Shown here piece after piece: positions 33,395 through 40,410 of a DNA stretch of 51,517 nucleotides. Made by a program: the position numbers and the translations under genes. The number at the start of each line of letters is the position of its first letter. Position 1 is the first letter of the stretch. Under the pieces are notes generated by a model. That model saw only the letters and a program-made list of their open reading frames with translations. It did no database searches and was not told where the DNA came from. Source of the stretch: Hyphomonas sp. UBA5111 (GTDB lineage Bacteria; Pseudomonadota; Alphaproteobacteria; Caulobacterales; Hyphomonadaceae); the NCBI GenBank assembly GCA_002414505.1, contig DHZF01000039.1:1-51517 (forward strand), read 5' to 3'.

Positions 33395-33461
33395 ATCGCA
33401 GTCACGGCCCCTGCCCGCGCCGCCTGTCTGAGCAGGCAGAGATGCAATGTCAGCCACGTAT

Positions 33462-33476
33462 TGAGAATGACTTGCA
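33462..33476. promoter_or_regulatory. Fur-box-like site upstream of the small PepSY gene
   Basis: TGAGAATGACTTGCA (reverse: TGCAAGTCATTCTCA) resembles the alphaproteobacterial Fur box, where TGAGAATnATTCTCA and flanking TGCAA are typical. It lies about 90 bp upstream of the PepSY start codon. A second Fur-like site flanks the other end of this iron block at 38943-38957. Confidence 0.45.
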
Positions 33477-33566
33477 AGAGCGATAAGGCCCATGCTAGGA
33501 GACGAAACCTCCACCAGACCGCGCCGGACAGATTCGCGCGCGACCCAGCAAGCGGGCCCCGACCGT

Positions 33567-34214
33567 ATGAGCCTCTCCCAGACCGCCAGCGCCAAACGCG
33601 CGTCCTTCAAGATGTTCGTCAAGCGGCAGGTCCGGACGGTGCACTGGATGTCCGGCGCGTTGAGCCTTGTGGGGATGATGCTGTTTGCGGCGACGGGGAT
33701 CACGCTCAACCATGCGCGCGACCTGACCGCGACTCCGAAGATCGCCGAAGGCGAGATCATCCTGCCTGCAGACATGACCGCGCTTCTCACCGATCCTGTA
33801 GACACTGGCGCCGATCCCAGCCTGCCCCCAGCCATCGCGAAACACCTCAAATCCGAAACGGGCTTTGACGCCGCCGGCCAGCCCGCCGAATGGACCGATT
33901 TCGACGTCTATGTCAGCCTGCCACGCCCCGGCGGAGACGCCTGGATCAGCATTGACCGCGAGACGGGCGAAGTCCTGTTCGAAAAGACCAGCCGCGGCGC
34001 CGTCGCCTATCTGAACGATCTTCACAAGGGCCGGAATACCGGGTTCGTCTGGTCGCTGTTCCTCGACCTGTTTGCGCTTGCCGCCATCCTGTTCTGCGGA
34101 TCGGGCCTGTGGCTCTTGCAGATGCATTCCGCGCGGCGCCCCAGCACGTGGCCGCTGACAATTGCGGGCTTCGCCCTGCCCATCCTGCTTCTCCTCCTTT
34201 TCACCCACGCCTGA
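33567..34214 (+). CDS. PepSY-associated TM helix protein (small form)
   Basis: A 215-residue membrane protein. TM1 (HWMSGALSLVGMMLFAATGITLNHA) is followed by a periplasmic PepSY-like segment (DVYVSLPRPGGDAWISIDRETGEVLFEKTSRGAVAYLNDLHKGRNTG), then two C-terminal TMs (WSLFLDLFALAAILFCGSGLWLL and PLTIAGFALPILLLLLF). This layout matches small PepSY-TM proteins found with TonB-dependent iron receptors, which may help ferric-siderophore reduction at the inner membrane (family knowledge, not proven). The ATG at 33567 is chosen; an upstream ATG at 33492 adds a polar 25-residue extension. A decayed TonB-like gene follows 9 bp later. Confidence 0.8.
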   Translation: MSLSQTASAKRASFKMFVKRQVRTVHWMSGALSLVGMMLFAATGITLNHARDLTATPKIAEGEIILPADMTALLTDPVDTGADPSLPPAIAKHLKSETGFDAAGQPAEWTDFDVYVSLPRPGGDAWISIDRETGEVLFEKTSRGAVAYLNDLHKGRNTGFVWSLFLDLFALAAILFCGSGLWLLQMHSARRPSTWPLTIAGFALPILLLLLFTHA

Positions 34215-34223
34215 GGTATTTCT

Positions 34224-34636
34224 ATGCGCGCCACCATCACGCTTGCCGGCATGGCTCTGCTCACCAGCCCCGCCATCGCCGCGCATCGTCCAGCCCGATC
34301 CGGTGCGCGTCGTGATTGCGGAAGCGCCGGAGCCTGTGAGCCCGCCTGCGACAGATGCGAACGCAGATGAAACGCCGCGAAACGTTATGAAACGGACTGA
34401 AACACAAAGAGCCGGTGGCGGACACGCACCAGCAGGGCGTCGTGAAGGTCTGGTTCCAGATCGATCCGGCCGGTCACATCCTTGAGCAGCGGATTGAGAC
34501 CAGTTCCGGCCATGCCCTGCTGGACAAGGCGACACTGAACCTGCTCCGCGCGGCCTCGCCCCTGCCACCGCCGCCTGCGGAGTTGCACGCCACGGACCTG
34601 ACCTTCACGGTCCCGATCGACTATTCCCTGAACTAG
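34224..34636 (+). pseudogene. decayed TonB-like energy transducer
   Basis: A signal peptide (MRATITLAGMALLTSPAIAAH) starts at 34224 but runs into unrelated sequence. A proline/alanine-rich linker continues in the next frame (IVQPDPVRVVIAEAPEPVSPPATDANADE). A short RYETD lies back in the first frame at 34383. A clear TonB C-terminal domain (LKHKEPVADTHQQGVVKVWFQIDPAGHILEQRIETSSGHALLDKATLNLLRAASPLPPPP ... FTVPIDYSLN) is in the third frame, ending at 34636. At least two, probably three, indels break the gene. None lies in an obvious long homopolymer, which argues for real decay over sequencing error. It overlaps the convergent PepSY gene's stop by 4 bp. Confidence 0.65.
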
Positions 34637-36126
34637 AGCCTGACTTCAGGCGACGGAACCGGCTGGATATCCGTCGAACGAAAGGTCGAGATCGCTTTTG
34701 CCACGAACGCCGCACCTGTCACCAGCAAGCCAATGGAAATGACCACCGCATAGGCATTGCTCCAGCTCATATCCCCTTCAATCAGCTGCATCAGCGGCGC
34801 CAGGAGCAAGGCCACCCCGAACACCATCCGGAAGGCCCGGCCCGCCGAAGCCGCGCTCATCCACACGGTCGCTGCACCTGCAAACGCAACAGATCCCAGC
34901 CAGTAGAGCGCGATCAGCCAAGGCCCGCTGACGCCGAACAGGCTGACACTCAGCGTGATCGGGAACATGGCCACACTGCCCCAGACCCATCCGCTCCACA
35001 TGGCTTCAAGACGCGGGGCGGCACGTCCCTTTTCGCGGCGCTTGAGGAAATAGATGTTCAACCCGCTCGCAATGATGATGCAGAGCATGATGCCGAGGAT
35101 AAAGTAGATCGACTTCATCAGCGCGCCGCCGAAATCCCCGAAGTGAAGCCGGTACATCGACATGGCGATCTGCTGGCCGACCGGCCCGTCCGAATTGTGC
35201 CCCGTGGCCAGCAATTCGCCGTCGGTCGAATAGGTATAGGTCTCGCCATAGATCAGGCGATCGGTTTCATCGCCATAGATCTCGATATGCTGGCTCTTCG
35301 TGCCGGGCTCATGGACAATCACGATGAACGCGTTTGCATCCGGGACGTCACGGTCTAGATGGATGAGCGCCGTATCCACCCCGGTCAGCGGCGCCGGTGT
35401 GGCATCCGCTTCAATGACTTCTCCGCCAAAGATCGCTTCGCTGAGCTGTTTGGTGTCGCCCCCATAATTGGTCTGCGCGAAGACGAAGGCCACAACCCCG
35501 AACAGGCCGATCATCGCGCCTGTCCCGGCCACGGCAATCAGGAAGGGCGCAGTCCAGACGCTGAGGCGATTGTGAAGGTCCGCCTGCGCCAACCGGGCCT
35601 GCCCCGTGCGGCGGAACCGGAACGCATCCCGGAAGATGCGCGGATGGGCGAGCAAGCCCGAAATCGCCATCGACACCAGCATGACACCGAAAATGGCGAC
35701 GATGATGATCCCGAGACTGTGCGGGAGCGTCAGATAATAATGGAGTTCGATCAGGAAATCATTCCACGGGGCTTCAAGCGGGCTGGCAATCTCCCCGGTC
35801 TCGTCCATCACGAACATGCCATTGTCGCCGCCGGCCACGAAACGAGGCCAGTTATCCCGCGGTGGATACATGTAGATATGGGTCGTCTCAGGATCCCGTT
35901 TCAGGATGTCTGCGGCCGTGGCCTGCATCACCTCTGGCGAGACCTCCTGAACCGTCGGTGTACCCGCCTGTTCCCACCATTCCAGTTCATCCTCGAAAAC
36001 GGCAATCGTGCCGCTGACACAGATCACGAACAGCAAGGCACTGATAACCAGCCCCATGACGGAATGTGCGGAAAGCGCGGAATCCACCCGTTCGCTGGAA
36101 GATTTTGGCCAGAGGGATTTTGCCAT
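34633..36126 (-). CDS. PepSY-domain iron-uptake membrane protein (large form)
   Basis: A 497-residue inner-membrane protein of the PepSY-associated TM family, often annotated as an iron-regulated or ferric-siderophore reductase-like protein. TM1 is near residues 22-45 (HSVMGLVISALLFVICVSGTIAVFED). A PepSY region with HIYMYPPRDNWPRF comes next. TMs follow at about 140-165 (HSLGIIIVAIFGVMLVSMAISGLL) and 195-220. A second PepSY segment (HIEIYGDETDRLIYGETYTYSTDGELLA) and four or five C-terminal TMs complete it. It is the last gene of a run beginning with the siderophore receptor, 18 bp after the 6-TM protein gene, and probably acts after siderophore uptake. Confidence 0.87.
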   Translation of the reverse strand: MAKSLWPKSSSERVDSALSAHSVMGLVISALLFVICVSGTIAVFEDELEWWEQAGTPTVQEVSPEVMQATAADILKRDPETTHIYMYPPRDNWPRFVAGGDNGMFVMDETGEIASPLEAPWNDFLIELHYYLTLPHSLGIIIVAIFGVMLVSMAISGLLAHPRIFRDAFRFRRTGQARLAQADLHNRLSVWTAPFLIAVAGTGAMIGLFGVVAFVFAQTNYGGDTKQLSEAIFGGEVIEADATPAPLTGVDTALIHLDRDVPDANAFIVIVHEPGTKSQHIEIYGDETDRLIYGETYTYSTDGELLATGHNSDGPVGQQIAMSMYRLHFGDFGGALMKSIYFILGIMLCIIIASGLNIYFLKRREKGRAAPRLEAMWSGWVWGSVAMFPITLSVSLFGVSGPWLIALYWLGSVAFAGAATVWMSAASAGRAFRMVFGVALLLAPLMQLIEGDMSWSNAYAVVISIGLLVTGAAFVAKAISTFRSTDIQPVPSPEVRL

Positions 36127-36144
36127 TGGGGGTGCCTCGATTGG

Positions 36145-36726
36145 CTAGATGAATGCAGTGCAGAGCACGACCGCCAAGGCGGCCGCCGCATACAGGGAAC
36201 GGCGCAGTTTACGTTTTTCCATGAGTAGCAGCGTACTCAGCAATGCCCAGAGAAGCAGGCTGATGATGAAAGCTGTCACGGCAGCATTGGTCGGACTGCC
36301 CGTATCCGGGGCGGTGGCGCGCAAAATGGCTCCGCCTGCATAAATCGAAATCGCGCCTGCGATGGGTCCGGCCAGGAGGAAAGTCCAGATGCCGGAGGCG
36401 ATACCACCCGTCCGCTGCAAGGCGGACCGGGGCGCCCCGGCGGGCGCGTCCCGTTCGCGAAGGGGGGCCTGAAGGCCATTGGTTCCCAAAAGCCCGGGCA
36501 CGGTAATCGCGCCCGCTACGACCAGCATCAGGAGCGAGGCGATTTGCGCCACGCCCCGATCCAGATTGACCATGAACCAGACAACAAGGCTCGCCACCAC
36601 CAGCGCCCATCCGAGCACCAGCAAGACCGGCCGCCCGGGCTTGCGCCACACGGTGAAGAGCAGCGCAAGACCGGAAACCCCTCCGAGGGCGGCAAGGATT
36701 GCCAGCAGATAGTCCATTGCGGTCAT
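36145..36726 (-). CDS. hypothetical six-TM protein in the iron operon
   Basis: A 193-residue, very hydrophobic protein with about six predicted TM segments (near residues 5-25, 32-52, 58-80, 107-130, 143-165 and 172-190) and an Arg/Pro-rich cytoplasmic or periplasmic loop between TM3 and TM4 (LRERDAPAGAPRSALQR). I do not recognise a named family. It begins 11 bp after the siderophore receptor gene and ends 18 bp before the large PepSY gene, so the three are probably co-transcribed. A role with the PepSY protein in handling imported ferric siderophore is inferred only from position. Confidence 0.75.
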   Translation of the reverse strand: MTAMDYLLAILAALGGVSGLALLFTVWRKPGRPVLLVLGWALVVASLVVWFMVNLDRGVAQIASLLMLVVAGAITVPGLLGTNGLQAPLRERDAPAGAPRSALQRTGGIASGIWTFLLAGPIAGAISIYAGGAILRATAPDTGSPTNAAVTAFIISLLLWALLSTLLLMEKRKLRRSLYAAAALAVVLCTAFI

Positions 36727-36737
36727 CCAGGCCTGCC

Positions 36738-38915
36738 TTAGAATTTATAGCGAAGGCTGGCCACGACCGTCCGGCGCTGGCCGGGGAAACAATCGCCCCG
36801 CGTCAGGCAGCCCGTGAGGTATTCCTCATCGGTCAAATTGCGGGCATTCACCTGGAAGTCCCAGGTGTCCCACTCATAGCCGACCATCAAATCGCCCAGC
36901 GTGTAGTCCGGCGTCACATAGCGAAGGGTCCCGTTCTCGGAAACCGTCTCGCCGACATAGCGGATACCTGCGCCCGTCTTGAAGCCTGACCAGCGACCCT
37001 CCGGCCGCCAGCTGGCCCACAGAGAGGCCTGCGTTTCCGGAGCAGCGGCCAGTTGGAATCCGTTCGGGTCTTCAGCATCCAGCGTTGAGATCGCTGCCTG
37101 CAGATAGACTTCCTCCAGCTGGACGTGGCTCTCGAATTCAAAGCCCTTCAGCTTGCCCACGCCTTCCTGTTGGGACGCCGCACCTGGCAGGGAATTCGGA
37201 TTGTCCAGATTGGAAATCTCGATATCGAAATAGTTGATCGTGATCAGTCCCGGGAAGGCGCGCGGCTCATACTTCACGCCCACTTCATACTGTGTGGCTT
37301 CCTGCGGTTTGAGCGGGTTGCCTGTGGTCGTATCCGTCCCGACGACCGTCTCGAAGGATTCCGAATAGCTGGCATAGGGCGCGAAGCCATTGTCAAACCG
37401 GTAGAGCACGCCAACGCTGGTTGAGATCGCGTCATCATCCTGAACGGCGGTCCCACTGTCATTTTCGACATTGTCGCTGCGGACGCCCAGCGTGAAGCGC
37501 CAGTTCTCGTAGGAAATCTGGTCGGAGACATAGATGCCGAGATCCTGCACGGTGGAGGCAGGCGTGTCGCTGTAGATCGCATCGAACGTCGCCTGATCGG
37601 GATAGTTGCCATAGACCGGATTGACGAGATCCAGAACGTAGCGGAAATCGCCCGCCAGAACGCCTCCCCCGAAATAATAGGCAGAATCACTGTCTGTCTC
37701 GACATCCTGGTATTGAACGCCGGCAAGGACGTGGTGGTCAAAATTTCCGGTGGAGAATTCCGCGCGCAGGCGCAGATCGCCCGCCAACTGGTCGAACGTG
37801 TTGTCACCCTGATAAAAGGTCCGAGGAACAGTCGTATCGGTGAACGTCAGTCCCTGCAGGTCTGCCGCAGCCTGCAAGGCAGGCGTCGCCTCCAGAATCT
37901 GGTTCAAATAGCGCGGCCCATAAAAGACTGGCCAGGCCTGATGATAGTCAGCTTCACCCGACCGCCAGAGCGCCGTTCCCTCAAGCTTGAACACATCATT
38001 GATACGGTGCTCGCCCAGCAAGGTGACCTGTTGCGAGTCCGTGTTGTAGCGATTGAAGCCCGGCTCACCGGCATACACATTTGTGTCGAGGTATTCGCCG
38101 GTGACGCTGTGCGGGGTCAGGGTGCCGTCCACAGGAATGAATTGCGCGGCCGCATCGCTGTCCGTGTCCTGAAGGAGTCCAATGACCGTGAACCTGGTGT
38201 CCGGGGTTGGCAGCCAGCTGAGCGAAGGCATCAAGACAGACGTCGTTTCATCGACCTGGTCAATCTGCGTTCCCGTGTCCCGGTAGAGGGCGACCATCCG
38301 ATAGAGCAGCTTACCCTCGGAGCCCGCCACCGGTCCGGTCACATCGCCCGCAATCTGGTAGTGATCATAATTGCCGACCTGCGCCGCAATCTCCCCGCCG
38401 AATTCCTCAAGCGGCGTCTTGGACACATAGTTGACGATACCGCCCGGCGAGCCCTGACCGTAGATCACCGAAGCAGGCCCCTTGAGCACTTCGACCTGCT
38501 CGATCGTGTACACGTCGGCGCGGGTGGAATTGTAGCTGCCGAAAAGTTCCTGGATGGAGTCGCGATAGCGCGGGATGCTGAGTCCCCGGGAGAACGGGAA
38601 GTCGCCGCGCGTGGAGAACCCATAGGGTTCGGCGGTCACGCCCGCCACATAGGTCAACGTTTCGGCCAGTCTCAGCGCGCCCTTGTCGATGAACATGTCG
38701 GAGGTTTCAACCGACAGCGACCGCGCCGTCTCGACAATCGGGGTTTCCGTCTTGGTCGCGCCGAACGAGCCCGTTGTGCCCGTGACAATAACGGTTTCCT
38801 GACGGCTCTCTTCGGGGTCGCCTTCACCGGAAGACTGTGCCCAGGCCGGAGCGGCGCATGCCAAACCCATTACAAGCGCAATCGTACTGACAGCGCTGAT
38901 CCGCGATACGTCCAT
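36738..38915 (-). CDS. TonB-dependent siderophore receptor
   Basis: A 725-residue outer-membrane receptor. It has a signal peptide (ALVMGLACAAPAWAQ), a TonB-box region (QETVIVTGT), a plug (ETPIVETARSLSVETSDMFIDKGALRLAETLTYVAGV ... VEVLKGPASVIYGQGSPGGIVNYVSKTP), a 22-strand-type barrel, and a C-terminal YLTGCLTRGDCFPGQRRTVVASLRYKF. The plug phrases and the C-terminal CxxxGxCFPGxRR are those of siderophore receptors (FhuE/FcuA/FpvA-like). It lacks an N-terminal signalling (STN) domain, so it is not of the FecA type. A Fur-like box (38943-38957) lies 28 bp upstream of the start codon. Probable operon with the 6-TM and large PepSY genes. The cognate siderophore is unknown. Confidence 0.94.
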   Translation of the reverse strand: MDVSRISAVSTIALVMGLACAAPAWAQSSGEGDPEESRQETVIVTGTTGSFGATKTETPIVETARSLSVETSDMFIDKGALRLAETLTYVAGVTAEPYGFSTRGDFPFSRGLSIPRYRDSIQELFGSYNSTRADVYTIEQVEVLKGPASVIYGQGSPGGIVNYVSKTPLEEFGGEIAAQVGNYDHYQIAGDVTGPVAGSEGKLLYRMVALYRDTGTQIDQVDETTSVLMPSLSWLPTPDTRFTVIGLLQDTDSDAAAQFIPVDGTLTPHSVTGEYLDTNVYAGEPGFNRYNTDSQQVTLLGEHRINDVFKLEGTALWRSGEADYHQAWPVFYGPRYLNQILEATPALQAAADLQGLTFTDTTVPRTFYQGDNTFDQLAGDLRLRAEFSTGNFDHHVLAGVQYQDVETDSDSAYYFGGGVLAGDFRYVLDLVNPVYGNYPDQATFDAIYSDTPASTVQDLGIYVSDQISYENWRFTLGVRSDNVENDSGTAVQDDDAISTSVGVLYRFDNGFAPYASYSESFETVVGTDTTTGNPLKPQEATQYEVGVKYEPRAFPGLITINYFDIEISNLDNPNSLPGAASQQEGVGKLKGFEFESHVQLEEVYLQAAISTLDAEDPNGFQLAAAPETQASLWASWRPEGRWSGFKTGAGIRYVGETVSENGTLRYVTPDYTLGDLMVGYEWDTWDFQVNARNLTDEEYLTGCLTRGDCFPGQRRTVVASLRYKF

Positions 38916-38942
38916 TTCTATAACCCCTGAATTGGCAATTTC

Positions 38943-38957
38943 TGAGAATGTGTCTCA
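38943..38957. promoter_or_regulatory. Fur-box-like site upstream of the siderophore receptor
   Basis: TGAGAATGTGTCTCA has TGAGA/TCTCA arms around a 5-bp centre and matches the 7-1-7 Fur pattern well on the left (TGAGAAT against TGATAAT) and partly on the right. It sits 28-42 bp upstream of the receptor ATG, where a bound Fur dimer would cover the promoter. Confidence 0.5.
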
Positions 38958-38985
38958 ATCTTAATTGCCGCCTAGGGGAAATGCC

Positions 38986-39004
38986 ATTGCAAGTCAATTG
39001 CAAT
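38986..39004. promoter_or_regulatory. ATTGCAA-N5-TTGCAAT palindrome
   Basis: A perfect 7-bp inverted repeat (38986-38992 and 38998-39004) about 70 bp upstream of the siderophore receptor. It contains GTCAATTGCAA, identical to 11 bases of the candidate MarR operator at 6754-6768. The bound regulator is unknown. Confidence 0.4.
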
Positions 39005-39057
39005 CCGGTCCGATTTTCAGCTGACCTCGCGACAGTGTTGTCGGGCCATCACAGAAA

Positions 39058-39088
39058 GAGAGCGCACACCCAATGGATGTGCGCTCTC
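39058..39088 (-). terminator. terminator of the PHP phosphoesterase gene
   Basis: GAGAGCGCACA (39058-39068) pairs perfectly with TGTGCGCTCTC (39078-39088) across a 9-nt loop. On the minus strand it lies 32 bp after the PHP gene stop and is followed by a T-rich run (TCTTTCTGT). This fits an intrinsic terminator. Confidence 0.65.
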
Positions 39089-39120
39089 AATAGGATATAC
39101 GTCTCGGAATTGAGCGAGAC

Positions 39121-40248
39121 TTACTCGGCCGGGATGGCCGCCTCAAGCGTGGTGGAAAGCGCCTTGCGGAAGCCGATCTGGGCATTCAGCACGTCAAAGC
39201 TCAGCGCCATCTGGCCCTCGCCGGTCTTGGTGCGCACCGTGATCGGCGTCTCCGCATTCCGCTTCACCATCAGGACATCGCCGGTATTCTGGAACGTCTC
39301 TTCGCTCTGGTTGAGCAAGGTGAAGTTCACAGGACACGTATTCACGATGGTCGCCGAAATCACCGTGTAATTACGCTGGGCCGGCTGCGCCTCAAGCGAC
39401 AGGCAGGCATCGACCACCGCCTTCACATTCTCTTCGCGGCCCAGCAGATCATCATAGGACCAGGCCACCGTGCGGCCATCGAACAGGGCCTGCTTGAACG
39501 CTGCCTGGCTGGCATCCTTGGCAAGCACCAGCGTCATCGGACGGTGCCCGCCCGTGCCGGCATCATGCGTCCAGTCAACAAGGCCGTGAATGTCGGAGGT
39601 TCCGAGCACGGTGAGATTGTTGTCGAGCGCAATCTGGAGCGCGTGCTCCGAATGGCCGTCCAGTGTGCCATTGGCCACTTCGACGCCCTGCAACAAGCCC
39701 TCTGCGATCAGTTCCTTGTGATAGGAACTCAGGCGCGCAATGCCGTCCGGCATGTGGGGCAACCAGTTGGGGTGGTTCAGGAACACGAAGGCCCCTTGCG
39801 CCTTCGCGGCTTCCATCGCCTGCTTCGGCTCTTCCACCAGCAGGGCGTTTGCATCATCCAGGAAGATCGCATTGATGTGGCCATAGGGCTGGTCATGGGT
39901 CACTTCGGCCCCATTGATGACCATCAGGTCGAACTCGGAACTGGCGCGCACTTCCTCGGCCACTTCATAGGACCGATTGCGATCCGGGTGGGGCATGTCG
40001 GCCTTGTGGGGCTGGTGTTCGAGGTGCTCGGTCACCGCCAGCACCTGCAGGCCATCCAGATGGGCTTCCTTGACCCGGATTGAGGGCCAGACTTCTCCGT
40101 CGGAAAACACCGAATGGGTGTGCAGGTCAGCGGCCAGCACGACGCTGCCGTCGGCAGTGTCGGGAAACTCGACTGCGCGCTCATGCGCGGTGGCAGTGGT
40201 ACCGGCGATCATGGCCGTCAGGCCCATGCATAGGAAACTGAATCTCAT
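39121..40248 (-). CDS. secreted PHP-domain phosphoesterase
   Basis: A 375-residue PHP-fold metal-dependent hydrolase with a signal peptide (MRFSFLCMGLTAMIAGTTATA), hence periplasmic or exported. The metal ligands are in the standard PHP order: Asp41-x-His43-x-His45 (DLHTHS), FSDG, Glu74-His75 (VTEH), Glu115 (GAEVTH), His159 (FLNHPNW), and Asp219/His221 (TSDIHG). PHP enzymes hydrolyse phosphomono- or diesters. Exported members such as the Sphingobium phosphodiesterase Sb-PDE act on organophosphate diesters (family knowledge). A small beta-rich C-terminal domain follows about residue 280. It lies 162 bp downstream of the TonB receptor gene on the same strand and may pre-process that receptor's substrate. 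Confidence 0.88.
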   Translation of the reverse strand: MRFSFLCMGLTAMIAGTTATAHERAVEFPDTADGSVVLAADLHTHSVFSDGEVWPSIRVKEAHLDGLQVLAVTEHLEHQPHKADMPHPDRNRSYEVAEEVRASSEFDLMVINGAEVTHDQPYGHINAIFLDDANALLVEEPKQAMEAAKAQGAFVFLNHPNWLPHMPDGIARLSSYHKELIAEGLLQGVEVANGTLDGHSEHALQIALDNNLTVLGTSDIHGLVDWTHDAGTGGHRPMTLVLAKDASQAAFKQALFDGRTVAWSYDDLLGREENVKAVVDACLSLEAQPAQRNYTVISATIVNTCPVNFTLLNQSEETFQNTGDVLMVKRNAETPITVRTKTGEGQMALSFDVLNAQIGFRKALSTTLEAAIPAE

Positions 40249-40319
40249 GTCTCTCTTCCTTGTGTAGGCGTCTGTTTAATCACGGCTGCATCTCACCTCC
40301 GTGACACTTGGTAAGGGGC

Positions 40320-40399
40320 GGCTGCCGACGTGGGGACAAACGCCGGCAGCCTGTAATCATCCAAACGGGGCAGCCCGATCCCGTCTGCACGGGACCGGG
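40320..40399 (-). terminator. paired hairpins after the TonB receptor gene
   Basis: Two stems lie in the 162-bp gap 3' of the receptor. CCCG-a-TCCCGT / ACGGGA-c-CGGG (40374-40399) is 11 bp after the stop. GGCTGCCG / CGGCAGCC (40320-40327/40344-40351) is followed inward by CGT/ACG. Neither has a strong T tract on the minus strand. They could end most receptor transcripts while allowing some read-through into the PHP gene. Confidence 0.4.
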
Positions 40400-40410
40400 C
40401 CATTGGATGA

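Noticed and set aside
37713..38930. 405-codon plus-strand open frame antisense to the siderophore receptor
   Set aside because: Arg/His-rich shadow; the minus-strand receptor has signal peptide, plug and C-terminal signatures.
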